Shown: one piece after another, positions 27,273 to 34,407 of the stretch
Layout of the letters: every line of letters begins with the position of its first letter
Numbering within the stretch: the stretch's first letter is position 1
Assembly: GCA_902511185.1 (NCBI GenBank)
Contig: CABXEK010000007.1
Span: 1 to 38,053 of the forward strand
Source: an uncultured Pelagibacteraceae bacterium
GTDB lineage: Bacteria > Pseudomonadota > Alphaproteobacteria > Pelagibacterales > Pelagibacteraceae
DNA: 38,053 bases
Reading direction: 5' to 3'
Notes under the pieces: model-generated
Database searches by the model: none
Seen by the model: the letters and a program-made list of their open reading frames with translations, nothing else
Told to the model about the DNA's origin: nothing
Translations under genes and position numbers: made by a program

Positions 27273-29364
27273 AATAGCAACTATTTTACCATACAAAGAA
27301 AACTATTCTTTAGAAAAGGCTTCTGCTGCTTCATTGTGGGTATCTGAATTTTACAAAAAATCTAAATATAAAAAAACAAATTTTATTTTTGGTAATACAA
27401 ATTCAAAAAGATATTTAACGAAAAATTATATAAACATTAATTTAGCTAATCTTAAATTTAAATTTAAAAGCTCAACTAATGAATATGTAAACAAATTAAC
27501 TAAAGAAATTATTAATAGAAAATTTGATTTAATTGAAATACACAATAGGCCATTGATATTATCTCAACTTATTAAAAAAGTTGATAGTAGATATATTTTT
27601 TACTTTCATAACGATCCTCTATCAATGAAGGGATCAAAAACTATTAATGAAAGATTATTTATATTAAATAATGTTCAAAAGATAATTTTTGTCAGTGAAT
27701 GGACTCAAAATCAATTTTTTTCTGGTTTAGATGAAAAACTCAAAACAAAAACAGAAGTTATATATCCTAGCGTAAATAGACAAAAGGAAACAAAAAAATT
27801 TAAATACATAACTTTTGCTGGAAAACTTAATTTCTCAAAAGGATATGATATTTTCAAGGATTCTATTTTAAAAATTCTTGATGAATTTGATGATTGGAAA
27901 GCCTTTTCTGCTGGAGATGAAGAAAGAAGAAAAATATATATCAAACATAAAAGACATTATGAACTAGGATTTTTAAAGCACAAAAAAATTCTAGATCTTT
28001 TAAATAGATCTGAAATTGCTATTGTTCCTTCTAGATGGGAGGAGCCTTTTGGTCGTACCGCACTTGAAGCTTCATCAAGAGGTTGTGCAACAATAATATC
28101 TAATAGAGGCGGTTTAATAGAAACTACAGATAATGCTATTATTCTAAAAAATCTAGATTCCAATACGCTTTATAATGAAATTAAAAAACTTATAAACAAT
28201 CCTATTAAAAGAAAATTTATTCAAAAACTAAGTCGGAAAAATATTAAGCATTTAATTTTAGAAAATACAAAATTTATAGATCATATAAGAGAAAGTTGTC
28301 ATAAAGATTTTAGTGTTAATATTTTAAAATCAAAACTTAAAATTATTAATCTTTATAATCAGGGACAAAAATTAAATCATAGATTATTTAACATTTCTGT
28401 TGGAAAAAAATTTACTAATGGTTTTATTAGAAACAATCATGATGTTTTAGAGATAAGCGATCGTGATTTTATCAAAACTAATAGAAATTTTAATTTAAGT
28501 TCAAGTAGAAATACTTTTCAAAAATATTTAATTGAAACATTTAAAAATTATAATCCTGATATCTTATTCTTTGGTCATACAAAAAATATTGATGTTGAAA
28601 CTATTCATGAAATGAAATCTATTAATAAAAATTTGATAATATCTCATTGGAATGAAGACCCAATAATGCCTAGTCTTGATTATTCAAAAAAAAACCTTGA
28701 AAATATAAATTTATATTCAGAATTATCGGATCATAATTTCATTTCAACTGACCCATCTATAATTAGATCAAAAAAAAATAATTTTAACTTTTTTTTTATC
28801 CCAGTTGATAAAAATATCGAGTGTTACAATGTTTATGATTTAAATCCTAAAAAAGATATTTTCTATGCAATGAGCCATGGTGTAAATAGAGCAATACTAA
28901 AAGATGGAATAGAAGATGATAGAGTTTATTTCTTAAATAAATTAGTAAGAAAGATTAATAATATTAAGTATGATTTTTATGGTTTTTCCAATAAACAACC
29001 AATTTGGGGACCAGATTTTAATAATGCATTAATTAACTCAAAGATGGGTTTGAATCTAAGCAGAGGAAAACCAACAAAATATTATTCAAGTAACAGGATA
29101 GCTTCAATTATGGGCAATGGTTTGCTTACATATATAGATAAAAAAGTTCAATTTAATGATTTTTTTAATTCTAATGAAATTATATTTTATAATAATATTG
29201 ATGATTTGGCTGAAAAGATAACATTTTATACAAAAAACGATAAATTAAGAAAAAAAATTTCTAAAAATGGTCAAAAGAAATACTTTAAACTTTTTAATGA
29301 AACAAAAATTTCAAAATACCTGATTGATGTGTCTATTGGTAAAAAAACGACATTATTTAAATGA
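27250..29364 (+). CDS. Two-domain glycosyltransferase (GT4-like plus CgeB-like)
   Basis: Predicted to add two sugars in building a surface polysaccharide or glycan. The 704 residues split into two GT-B-type parts. Residues about 8-345 are GT4-like: YFHNDPLSMKG, VSEWTQNQFF, FAGKLNFSKGYDIF and the E-x7-E motif in EEPFGRTALEA near residues 264-272. Residues about 350-700 resemble CgeB-like/group 1 transferases: DILFFGHTKNIDVETIHEM, ISHWNEDPIMPS, NLSRGKPTKYYSSNRIASIMGNG, then a C-terminal helix. The join could be a gene fusion. It overlaps the GIY-YIG gene and abuts the GT2 gene. Acceptor and donor are unknown. Confidence 0.8.
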   Translation: MLLKKKIKIATILPYKENYSLEKASAASLWVSEFYKKSKYKKTNFIFGNTNSKRYLTKNYININLANLKFKFKSSTNEYVNKLTKEIINRKFDLIEIHNRPLILSQLIKKVDSRYIFYFHNDPLSMKGSKTINERLFILNNVQKIIFVSEWTQNQFFSGLDEKLKTKTEVIYPSVNRQKETKKFKYITFAGKLNFSKGYDIFKDSILKILDEFDDWKAFSAGDEERRKIYIKHKRHYELGFLKHKKILDLLNRSEIAIVPSRWEEPFGRTALEASSRGCATIISNRGGLIETTDNAIILKNLDSNTLYNEIKKLINNPIKRKFIQKLSRKNIKHLILENTKFIDHIRESCHKDFSVNILKSKLKIINLYNQGQKLNHRLFNISVGKKFTNGFIRNNHDVLEISDRDFIKTNRNFNLSSSRNTFQKYLIETFKNYNPDILFFGHTKNIDVETIHEMKSINKNLIISHWNEDPIMPSLDYSKKNLENINLYSELSDHNFISTDPSIIRSKKNNFNFFFIPVDKNIECYNVYDLNPKKDIFYAMSHGVNRAILKDGIEDDRVYFLNKLVRKINNIKYDFYGFSNKQPIWGPDFNNALINSKMGLNLSRGKPTKYYSSNRIASIMGNGLLTYIDKKVQFNDFFNSNEIIFYNNIDDLAEKITFYTKNDKLRKKISKNGQKKYFKLFNETKISKYLIDVSIGKKTTLFK

Positions 29365-30215
29365 AATTTTCGATAATAATTCCAACATATAATAACTTAG
29401 ATTCTTTAACTTTTTTAATAAATTCATTAAAAAAAAATTCATCTTTTGATCATGAGATAGTTTTACATATCAATGATGGATCAGATGGTACGTTAGATTA
29501 TGCAATAAAAAATAATATTAAACATACACATAGTGTTAATAATATTGGTCTTTGTAGTGCAATGAATAAAGCTTATCATCTAACAACTTCAAATTACATA
29601 CTATACGCACATGATGACATGTTTTTTTGTGATAAATGGGATTTATTTCTAATAGAAGAAATAGATAAATATGATCACAATTTATATTATTTAACTGGTA
29701 CAAATATTTCTACCAGATTTGGTTTGATTAACCATGATTGTGGCAACTCAATTTCAAATTTTAATGAAAAAAAATTCAATTTATTTTGTCAAAATGATAA
29801 AACACCTGACTTACAAGGATCTCATTGGGCTCCACACTTAATACATAGAGAGTTATGGAATAAAATTGGAGGATTTAGTGAAGAGTTTAATCCTGGCGAC
29901 GGATCTGACCCTGATTTATGTATGAAATTATGGTTATCTGGTGTTAGAATATTTAAAGGTATTTCTAAATTTAAAGTTTATCATTTTAATTCATTAACAA
30001 CTAGAAATAGCAAGATTAAACTAAACAATGGGACAAAACAATTTATGTTTAAATATGGTTTTAATCCTAAGTTCTTCAGAAAATATTATTTAAGAGGAGA
30101 TAATTCAATAATTCCTTATATTGGAAAATTAAATGATCCAAAAATTTCATTAAAATATTTTCTTGATCTTCTTATCAATAAATTAAAAATTTTTTTATTA
30201 AAGCTTAGATCTTAA
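29361..30215 (+). CDS. GT2-family glycosyltransferase
   Basis: GT-A fold glycosyltransferase, probably acting on the same surface glycan as its neighbour. The 284 residues begin FSIIIPTYNNLDSLTFLI, typical of GT2. HINDGSDGTLDYA follows (nucleotide-sugar-binding Asp) and NNIGLCSAMNKAY. HDDMFF near residue 88 takes the DxD position. The GGFSEEFNPGDGSDPDLCMKL segment near 180 carries the acceptor/catalytic-base region. It overlaps the upstream glycosyltransferase by four bases. Its 3' end overlaps the convergent recombinase gene by 11 bases. Confidence 0.88.
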   Translation: MKFSIIIPTYNNLDSLTFLINSLKKNSSFDHEIVLHINDGSDGTLDYAIKNNIKHTHSVNNIGLCSAMNKAYHLTTSNYILYAHDDMFFCDKWDLFLIEEIDKYDHNLYYLTGTNISTRFGLINHDCGNSISNFNEKKFNLFCQNDKTPDLQGSHWAPHLIHRELWNKIGGFSEEFNPGDGSDPDLCMKLWLSGVRIFKGISKFKVYHFNSLTTRNSKIKLNNGTKQFMFKYGFNPKFFRKYYLRGDNSIIPYIGKLNDPKISLKYFLDLLINKLKIFLLKLRS

Positions 30216-31161
30216 TTTTATTTAAAGCATTATTTTTAAACAAATTTGCTTCTTTGATATATCTTCTAACCATTTCTGTTGATTTATGTCCTGTCATAGC
30301 CATTATACTTCTCTCTTCTGCTCCAGACTCTGCAGCAGATGTCGCAAAACCTGATCTTAAGCTATGTCCAGAGTAATTTTTGCTATCTATACCTGCTAAT
30401 TTTAAATACTCTTTTATTAATAAAGCAACTGTTTGATCAGTTAATCTATTATCTGATATTTTTGATCCCTTAATAAACCTTCTAAATAACGCTCCAGATT
30501 TTATCTTTGATATTTCAATCCATTTGCGTATTGAAATTACTGGGCAATATTGTTCATTGTCAAAGTAGGGTAGTCCTTTTACGGAACCTTCACCAAATTG
30601 GTCTGTTTTAGATCTTCTAAGGTTAACCTTAAGACCCTCTTGCACAAAATCTAGATCTTCATAATCTAATGAAACTATCTCATTTCTTCTAAAACCTCCT
30701 GAGAACCCTATTAGGATAATTGACCTATCTCTTAATTTCTTTATCTCTTCTTTCTTTTGTTCATCTATAACATTAATAATATTTTTTAAACTGTTGATTA
30801 ATAACGGTTTTTTACCTATTTGAATACTTCCTTTTCTTCTCTTAATACCCATAATATTTTCAATAATTGACGGATGTTTAGTATCTAAATAATGACCTTT
30901 AAGCCTGTGTATGACACCTATTGATACCAATCGTCTCTTTAAAGTGCTCATTTTAACATTTTTAGTTGATAAATAAGTTAAATATAGTGAAACTATTTTT
31001 GGTTCTGACGGAAGAGATTTAAATCCATTTTGAGTACAAAACAATCCAAAGTCATTAAAATCAGATTTATAAGCTCTAACAGTATTAATTGCTTTGGAAC
31101 TTTGAAGGTTTAATAATGTTTCTTCCTGTAATGCTTTTATGTCTGTTATTATTTCATTCAT
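30205..31161 (-). CDS. Tyrosine-type site-specific recombinase
   Basis: DNA integrase/recombinase of the lambda-integrase/Xer superfamily, 318 residues. The N-terminal SAM-like core-binding domain is about residues 15-100. The catalytic set is complete: Arg158 in GGFRRNEI, Lys185 in RRSKTDQ, His266 and Arg269 in HSLRSGF, His292 in MTGHKS, and Tyr301 in VRRYIKEA. It is probably active. There is no N-terminal arm-binding domain and no extra IntI-type helix, so it is not a clear phage or integron integrase. It is divergent from a small exported protein gene. It may be linked to mobility of the surrounding accessory segment or act as an orphan recombinase. Confidence 0.9.
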   Translation of the reverse strand: MNEIITDIKALQEETLLNLQSSKAINTVRAYKSDFNDFGLFCTQNGFKSLPSEPKIVSLYLTYLSTKNVKMSTLKRRLVSIGVIHRLKGHYLDTKHPSIIENIMGIKRRKGSIQIGKKPLLINSLKNIINVIDEQKKEEIKKLRDRSIILIGFSGGFRRNEIVSLDYEDLDFVQEGLKVNLRRSKTDQFGEGSVKGLPYFDNEQYCPVISIRKWIEISKIKSGALFRRFIKGSKISDNRLTDQTVALLIKEYLKLAGIDSKNYSGHSLRSGFATSAAESGAEERSIMAMTGHKSTEMVRRYIKEANLFKNNALNKIKI

Positions 31162-31172
31162 TTATATTACTA

Positions 31173-31202
31173 TTGATAACCATTAATTATCGTTACTAAT
31201 AT
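31173..31202 (+). promoter_or_regulatory. Probable sigma-70 promoter of the small exported protein gene
   Basis: TTGATA at 31173-31178 and TAATAT at 31197-31202 with an 18-base spacer, about 55 bases before the ATG at 31257. A strong Shine-Dalgarno (GGAGGT, 31248-31253) lies in the leader. The promoter lies in the gap divergent from the recombinase gene. Confidence 0.45.
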
Positions 31203-31256
31203 ATTAAGTGATTTTAGAAGTCAAGCATAATAAATATAAACAACCTTGGAGGTTAA

Positions 31257-31439
31257 ATGAAATATACAAATATAATATTAACAATGATTTTTGCTTTGCT
31301 ATTAATATATACTATAAATTTAAGTCTTATTCAGGATGCTAATGCATCAATAGACTCTGATGATGTAAGAAGCAGTGCACAATCGATTGTAAGAGCTTTA
31401 GATGATATAACAAATGCTATTATTAAATTAAAACAGTAA
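31257..31439 (+). CDS. Small exported protein of unknown function (60 aa)
   Basis: No family recognised. The product has a signal peptide or N-terminal membrane helix (IILTMIFALLLIYTINLSLI, residues 6-25), with a plausible cleavage site after DANA. About 30 residues follow that look like one amphipathic helix (VRSSAQSIVRALDDITNAIIKLK). The ATG is preceded by a perfect GGAGG four bases upstream (after GGAGG come TTAA), unusual for this window where most genes lack such a site. That and the clear promoter make it likely to be real and well expressed. It sits between the recombinase and a GNAT gene. Confidence 0.7.
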   Translation: MKYTNIILTMIFALLLIYTINLSLIQDANASIDSDDVRSSAQSIVRALDDITNAIIKLKQ

Positions 31440-31471
31440 ATACAATAAGATACATAAATAAATTAAAGCGA

Positions 31472-31909
31472 ATGATTAGAAAATTAGAGCAAAAAGATAA
31501 AGAAAATTGGGCTAAATTATACAATGGTTATGCCGATTTCTATAAAGTTCCAATGAATACTGAGGTTTTAGACACTCTTTGGGGATGGATTCATGATGAA
31601 GGCCATGATATTAATGGACTTTGCTTTGAATTAGAGGGTAAAATCGTTGCTATTGCCCATTATAGAGCAATGCCAAGACCAATTAAGGGCCAATATATTG
31701 GTTTTTTAGACGATTTGTTTGTAGAGCCAGAATTTAGAGGTCAAAAAATAGCTCAAAAACTCATTAGTCATCTAAAATCATTATCTAAAGCCAATAATTG
31801 GAATGGAATTCGTTGGATCACCCACTCTTCTAATGAAAATGCAAAGAAATTATATGATAAAATAGCCAATAACACTGGATTTGAACTCTATGAACTTAAA
31901 GGGAACTAA
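31472..31909 (+). CDS. GNAT-family N-acetyltransferase
   Basis: Acetyl-CoA-dependent acetyltransferase; substrate unknown. The 145 residues have the GNAT fold order: ELEGKIVAIAHYRAMP (beta4-type strand), IGFLDDLFVEPEFRGQKIAQKLISHL with the acetyl-CoA-binding R-G-Q-K-I-A loop, and a C-terminal part (NENAKKLYDKIANNTGFELYEL). The sequence resembles small amine/antibiotic acetyltransferases. It overlaps the following alkyltransferase gene by 29 bases (31881-31909), so both are probably translated from one message. Confidence 0.87.
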   Translation: MIRKLEQKDKENWAKLYNGYADFYKVPMNTEVLDTLWGWIHDEGHDINGLCFELEGKIVAIAHYRAMPRPIKGQYIGFLDDLFVEPEFRGQKIAQKLISHLKSLSKANNWNGIRWITHSSNENAKKLYDKIANNTGFELYELKGN

Positions 31910-32168
31910 GTTTCAGCTAAAAGTCTGGAATTATCTAAAGAAAATACCAAAAGGCAAAGTTAAAACTTACCTAGAAATTGCTAAAGCCATTGGAAAACCA
32001 AAAGCTTTTAGAGCAGTTGCTAATGCTGTAGGCAAAAACCCTTATCCTCCCAAAATACCCTGTCATAGAGTGATAAGATCTGATGGCAGCCTTGGTGGCT
32101 ACTCAGGAAAAGGTGGTATTAAGCAAAAAAGGAGATTATTGAGGTTGGAAAAAATCTTGATAAAATAG
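31881..32168 (+). CDS. Stand-alone MGMT-type DNA alkyltransferase domain
   Basis: DNA-binding/active-site domain of O6-alkylguanine alkyltransferases, 95 residues. The active-site motif IPCHRVIRSDGSLGGYSG is intact with Cys61, so it is not an alkyltransferase-like protein with Trp in place of Cys. The helix-turn-helix with the arginine finger (FRAVANAVGKNP) is also present. The N-terminal domain of Ogt/Ada is absent; short single-domain versions are known. Start choice is open: ATG at 31881 or 31890, both inside the GNAT gene. A role in repair of alkylated bases is inferred. Confidence 0.85.
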   Translation: MNSMNLKGTKFQLKVWNYLKKIPKGKVKTYLEIAKAIGKPKAFRAVANAVGKNPYPPKIPCHRVIRSDGSLGGYSGKGGIKQKRRLLRLEKILIK

Positions 32169-32639
32169 GTTCTTTTATATTCATATTACTCAAATTAGCC
32201 GCCAAATTAAATACTTTTAAGCTTTTCTAGTCTTTTTTCCCATAAATAGTATTATGCACCCTTTAGTTGTACTATAATTTGATATTTACTTAAAATAAGG
32301 TACTCTATGGCCGTTTAAACCATATATTCTAATACTGCATTGCTCTAGTTTTCAATAATACCAACACTTGTAGAAGGTGATAAAAATTACATTTTTTACT
32401 TATTTTTATACCTCTTTTTGTATCTAATATTATTTTGTGATATCAAAATTTTTTTTAATACTTAAAAAGTGTTGAAAATAAACACTTTTAATCAATCATT
32501 AGATATTTCATAAACATTGAGTATTTTTTATATTATCGTAAATATAAACACTTAAAAAGTATAATAATCATATAATTACAATGGTTTGCATTAGTTATAT
32601 AAAGTAATACTTTAATTATTAGTAAATAAATAATTACTA
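32169..32639. other. 470-base stretch with no recognisable gene, rich in short dyads
   Basis: No reading frame of note on either strand, and no tRNA or known riboswitch recognised. It lies between two convergent 3' ends (alkyltransferase, plus; EamA transporter, minus). It is unusually long for this compact sequence. It holds repeated AT-rich dyads built on ACTT/AAGT: an inverted repeat at 32465-32489, ACTTAAAAAGT at 32460-32470 and again at 32550-32560, and AAAGTA-A-TACTTT at 32601-32613. It may be a decayed gene, a termination region or a recombination site. Confidence 0.6.
32465..32489. repeat. 9-base perfect inverted repeat with 7-base spacer
   Basis: AAAAGTGTT and AACACTTTT are separated by GAAAATA; extending to 12-base arms keeps about 10 matches. 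Arm and spacer lengths resemble a tyrosine-recombinase core site, and a complete recombinase gene is 1.3 kb away, but no second copy elsewhere in the window was found. A weak transcription terminator for the convergent genes is the alternative. Confidence 0.45.
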
Positions 32640-33491
32640 TTAATTAAGCTTACTTAGATAATATTCCCTCCTAGAGATATATAAGCCACTTAAAACAATG
32701 ATAAATAAACCTAAGTAAGTCCAGTTATCAGGTAATTCATGGAAGAAATAGTAGCTTATAAGTATATTTGTAATAATTTCTGTGTAGCCCAAGGGAGCTA
32801 ATTTAGATGCATCAGCGTATTTGAGTGATAAAATTATGAAAAGATGCGCTACAGACGCTATAAGGCCGATTAAAGCCATTAAAATCCATTGATTTATAGA
32901 TGGATTAACCCACACAGAAGGCATAAATAGGCTAATTATGATAGTTCCTATCAAACCTGACAGCAAAAGTGTTAACAGTGGATTATCTGAGGTGCTCAAC
33001 TTCCTTGTTATTATAAGATAAAATCCATAACAAATTCCGTTACCAAAAGCAGCCATCGTAGCTAAATTAAGCTCAATAAAACCAGGTCTTATTACTATCA
33101 ATGTTCCAATAAATCCTAACGATACAGCGGTCCACCTCTTCACCCCTACTTTCTCATTTAGGAAAAAAGGTGACAAAGCTGTTACGCATATAGGAGCAAC
33201 AAAAGCTAAAGTTAAAGCTTTAGGAAGAGAAATTTCTGATATTGCATAAAAGAATAAATACGTGGAAAAAACAAATATCAATCCTCTTATTAATTGAAGT
33301 GTAGGTTTTTTTGTCCACACTAATGTGTGTCTGTAGAAAATCATCATCAAAGATAAGGTAAAAACTACAGTGAAGAAATATCTGGCCCATGTAATTTGAA
33401 GAACATCCATAGATGAACTTAAATATTTTGCAAAAGCGTCCATAACAGGAACAATCATCCATGCAGAAGCATTTAAAATTATAGCCTTCAT
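32640..33491 (-). CDS. EamA-family (DMT superfamily) transporter
   Basis: Inner-membrane permease of about ten spans in two EamA repeats, 283 residues; substrate unknown. Repeat features are WMIVPVMDAFAKYLSS and QITWARYFFTVVFTLSLM in the first half, ALTLAFVAPICVTALSPFFLNEKV near residues 92-114, and LAPLGYTEIITNILISYYFF in the second half. It lies 16 bases downstream of the AEC transporter gene and is probably co-transcribed with it. By eye, base composition is somewhat less AT-rich than the surrounding glycosyltransferase genes. Confidence 0.9.
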   Translation of the reverse strand: MKAIILNASAWMIVPVMDAFAKYLSSSMDVLQITWARYFFTVVFTLSLMMIFYRHTLVWTKKPTLQLIRGLIFVFSTYLFFYAISEISLPKALTLAFVAPICVTALSPFFLNEKVGVKRWTAVSLGFIGTLIVIRPGFIELNLATMAAFGNGICYGFYLIITRKLSTSDNPLLTLLLSGLIGTIIISLFMPSVWVNPSINQWILMALIGLIASVAHLFIILSLKYADASKLAPLGYTEIITNILISYYFFHELPDNWTYLGLFIIVLSGLYISRREYYLSKLN

Positions 33492-33507
33492 AATAGAAGG
33501 ATACCTT

Positions 33508-34407
33508 TTAATAGAAGTATTTTAAAGCAAAGAATAATACAATTGGTATTGTTATAAGAGACATTAAAGTTGAGATTACTATGGTGCTAGAAATATTATC
33601 AACAATTTCTTTTGGTGAATACATTGAAGCAACTAGATAACATAATATTGCACTAGGCATCGATGATTGTAATAACACAACTCCAGCAGCTATACCTGAT
33701 AAATCAAATATTTTTATAACTATAAATCCAATTATAGGGCCAATAATTACCCTACCTGTAGAAGTAATAAGAGCGTCTTTAAAAGAAAAAACTTTCATTT
33801 GAGTAAGAGCGACACCTAAAGACATCAAAATCATAACAATCATACCATATGCTAATAACATAACTGTATTCATAACAAATTGAGGTACTGGATACTCAAA
33901 GTATAATAACAAAACAGTAAAAATAATTGCATAAAATGATGGACTCTTAAAAATTGTATGAAAGTCAAAGGCTCTTTTGGCTAAAAAAATATTTAAAGTA
34001 AAATGAAGCAATACTACAAGAGAAGAAATTGCAGCAGCAATACCCATACCCATCTCACCATAAGCAAACAAACATATTGGTATACCCATGTTGCCAGTAT
34101 TGGGTAAAATAAATGTTGGAAGTTCTCTAATGTAATCTTTTTTCATTATAATTAGAAAAATTAATCCTACAGTTCCAAAAGCTGTCAAAAGTATTATAGC
34201 ATAAATAAAAAATTCTTTAAAAATATCAAATGTTACACCCCCTGCTGTTAAAGCAAATATTACTAGTGCCGGTGTACCAAAGTTACCAGAATAAGTTGTT
34301 ATAAATGAAGTATCAAAATTTGGATTTTTTTTTCCTAAAAAAAAACCAATACCAACAATAAAAAATACAGGAAATAAAACTTCAAAAAGTTTTAAATAAA
34401 TATCCAT
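33508..34407 (-). CDS. AEC-family (auxin efflux carrier-like) transporter
   Basis: Membrane transporter of the AEC/BART family, which often exports or imports small organic acids; substrate unknown. The 299 residues have about eight to ten spans in the usual order, starting FEVLFPVFFIVGIGFFLGK. FILPNTGNMGIPICLFAYGEMG (the conserved N-x-G-N-x-G-x-P near residues 103-108) and LLQSSMPSAILCYLVASMY near the C-terminus are typical. Its start overlaps the hom stop by one base, so it is in the hom operon. Confidence 0.9.
   Translation of the reverse strand: MDIYLKLFEVLFPVFFIVGIGFFLGKKNPNFDTSFITTYSGNFGTPALVIFALTAGGVTFDIFKEFFIYAIILLTAFGTVGLIFLIIMKKDYIRELPTFILPNTGNMGIPICLFAYGEMGMGIAAAISSLVVLLHFTLNIFLAKRAFDFHTIFKSPSFYAIIFTVLLLYFEYPVPQFVMNTVMLLAYGMIVMILMSLGVALTQMKVFSFKDALITSTGRVIIGPIIGFIVIKIFDLSGIAAGVVLLQSSMPSAILCYLVASMYSPKEIVDNISSTIVISTLMSLITIPIVLFFALKYFY

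Noticed and set aside
30205..32168. Integron: recombinase divergent from a small row of short genes (exported peptide, GNAT, alkyltransferase).
   Set aside because: The recombinase lacks the extra helix of IntI, the gaps between the small genes (32 bases, then an overlap) are too short for attC sites, and no GTTRRRY/RYYYAAC pairs were seen.
32169..32639. Replication origin in the AT-rich gene-free gap.
   Set aside because: No DnaA boxes (TTATCCACA-like) are present and no dnaA, hemE or parAB neighbours occur.
26970..33000. Island attachment repeat derived from the tRNA-Glu 3' end.
   Set aside because: I looked for copies of the T-arm/acceptor sequence (GGTTCGATTCCCCCAGGG and its complement) as far as the transporter genes and found none.
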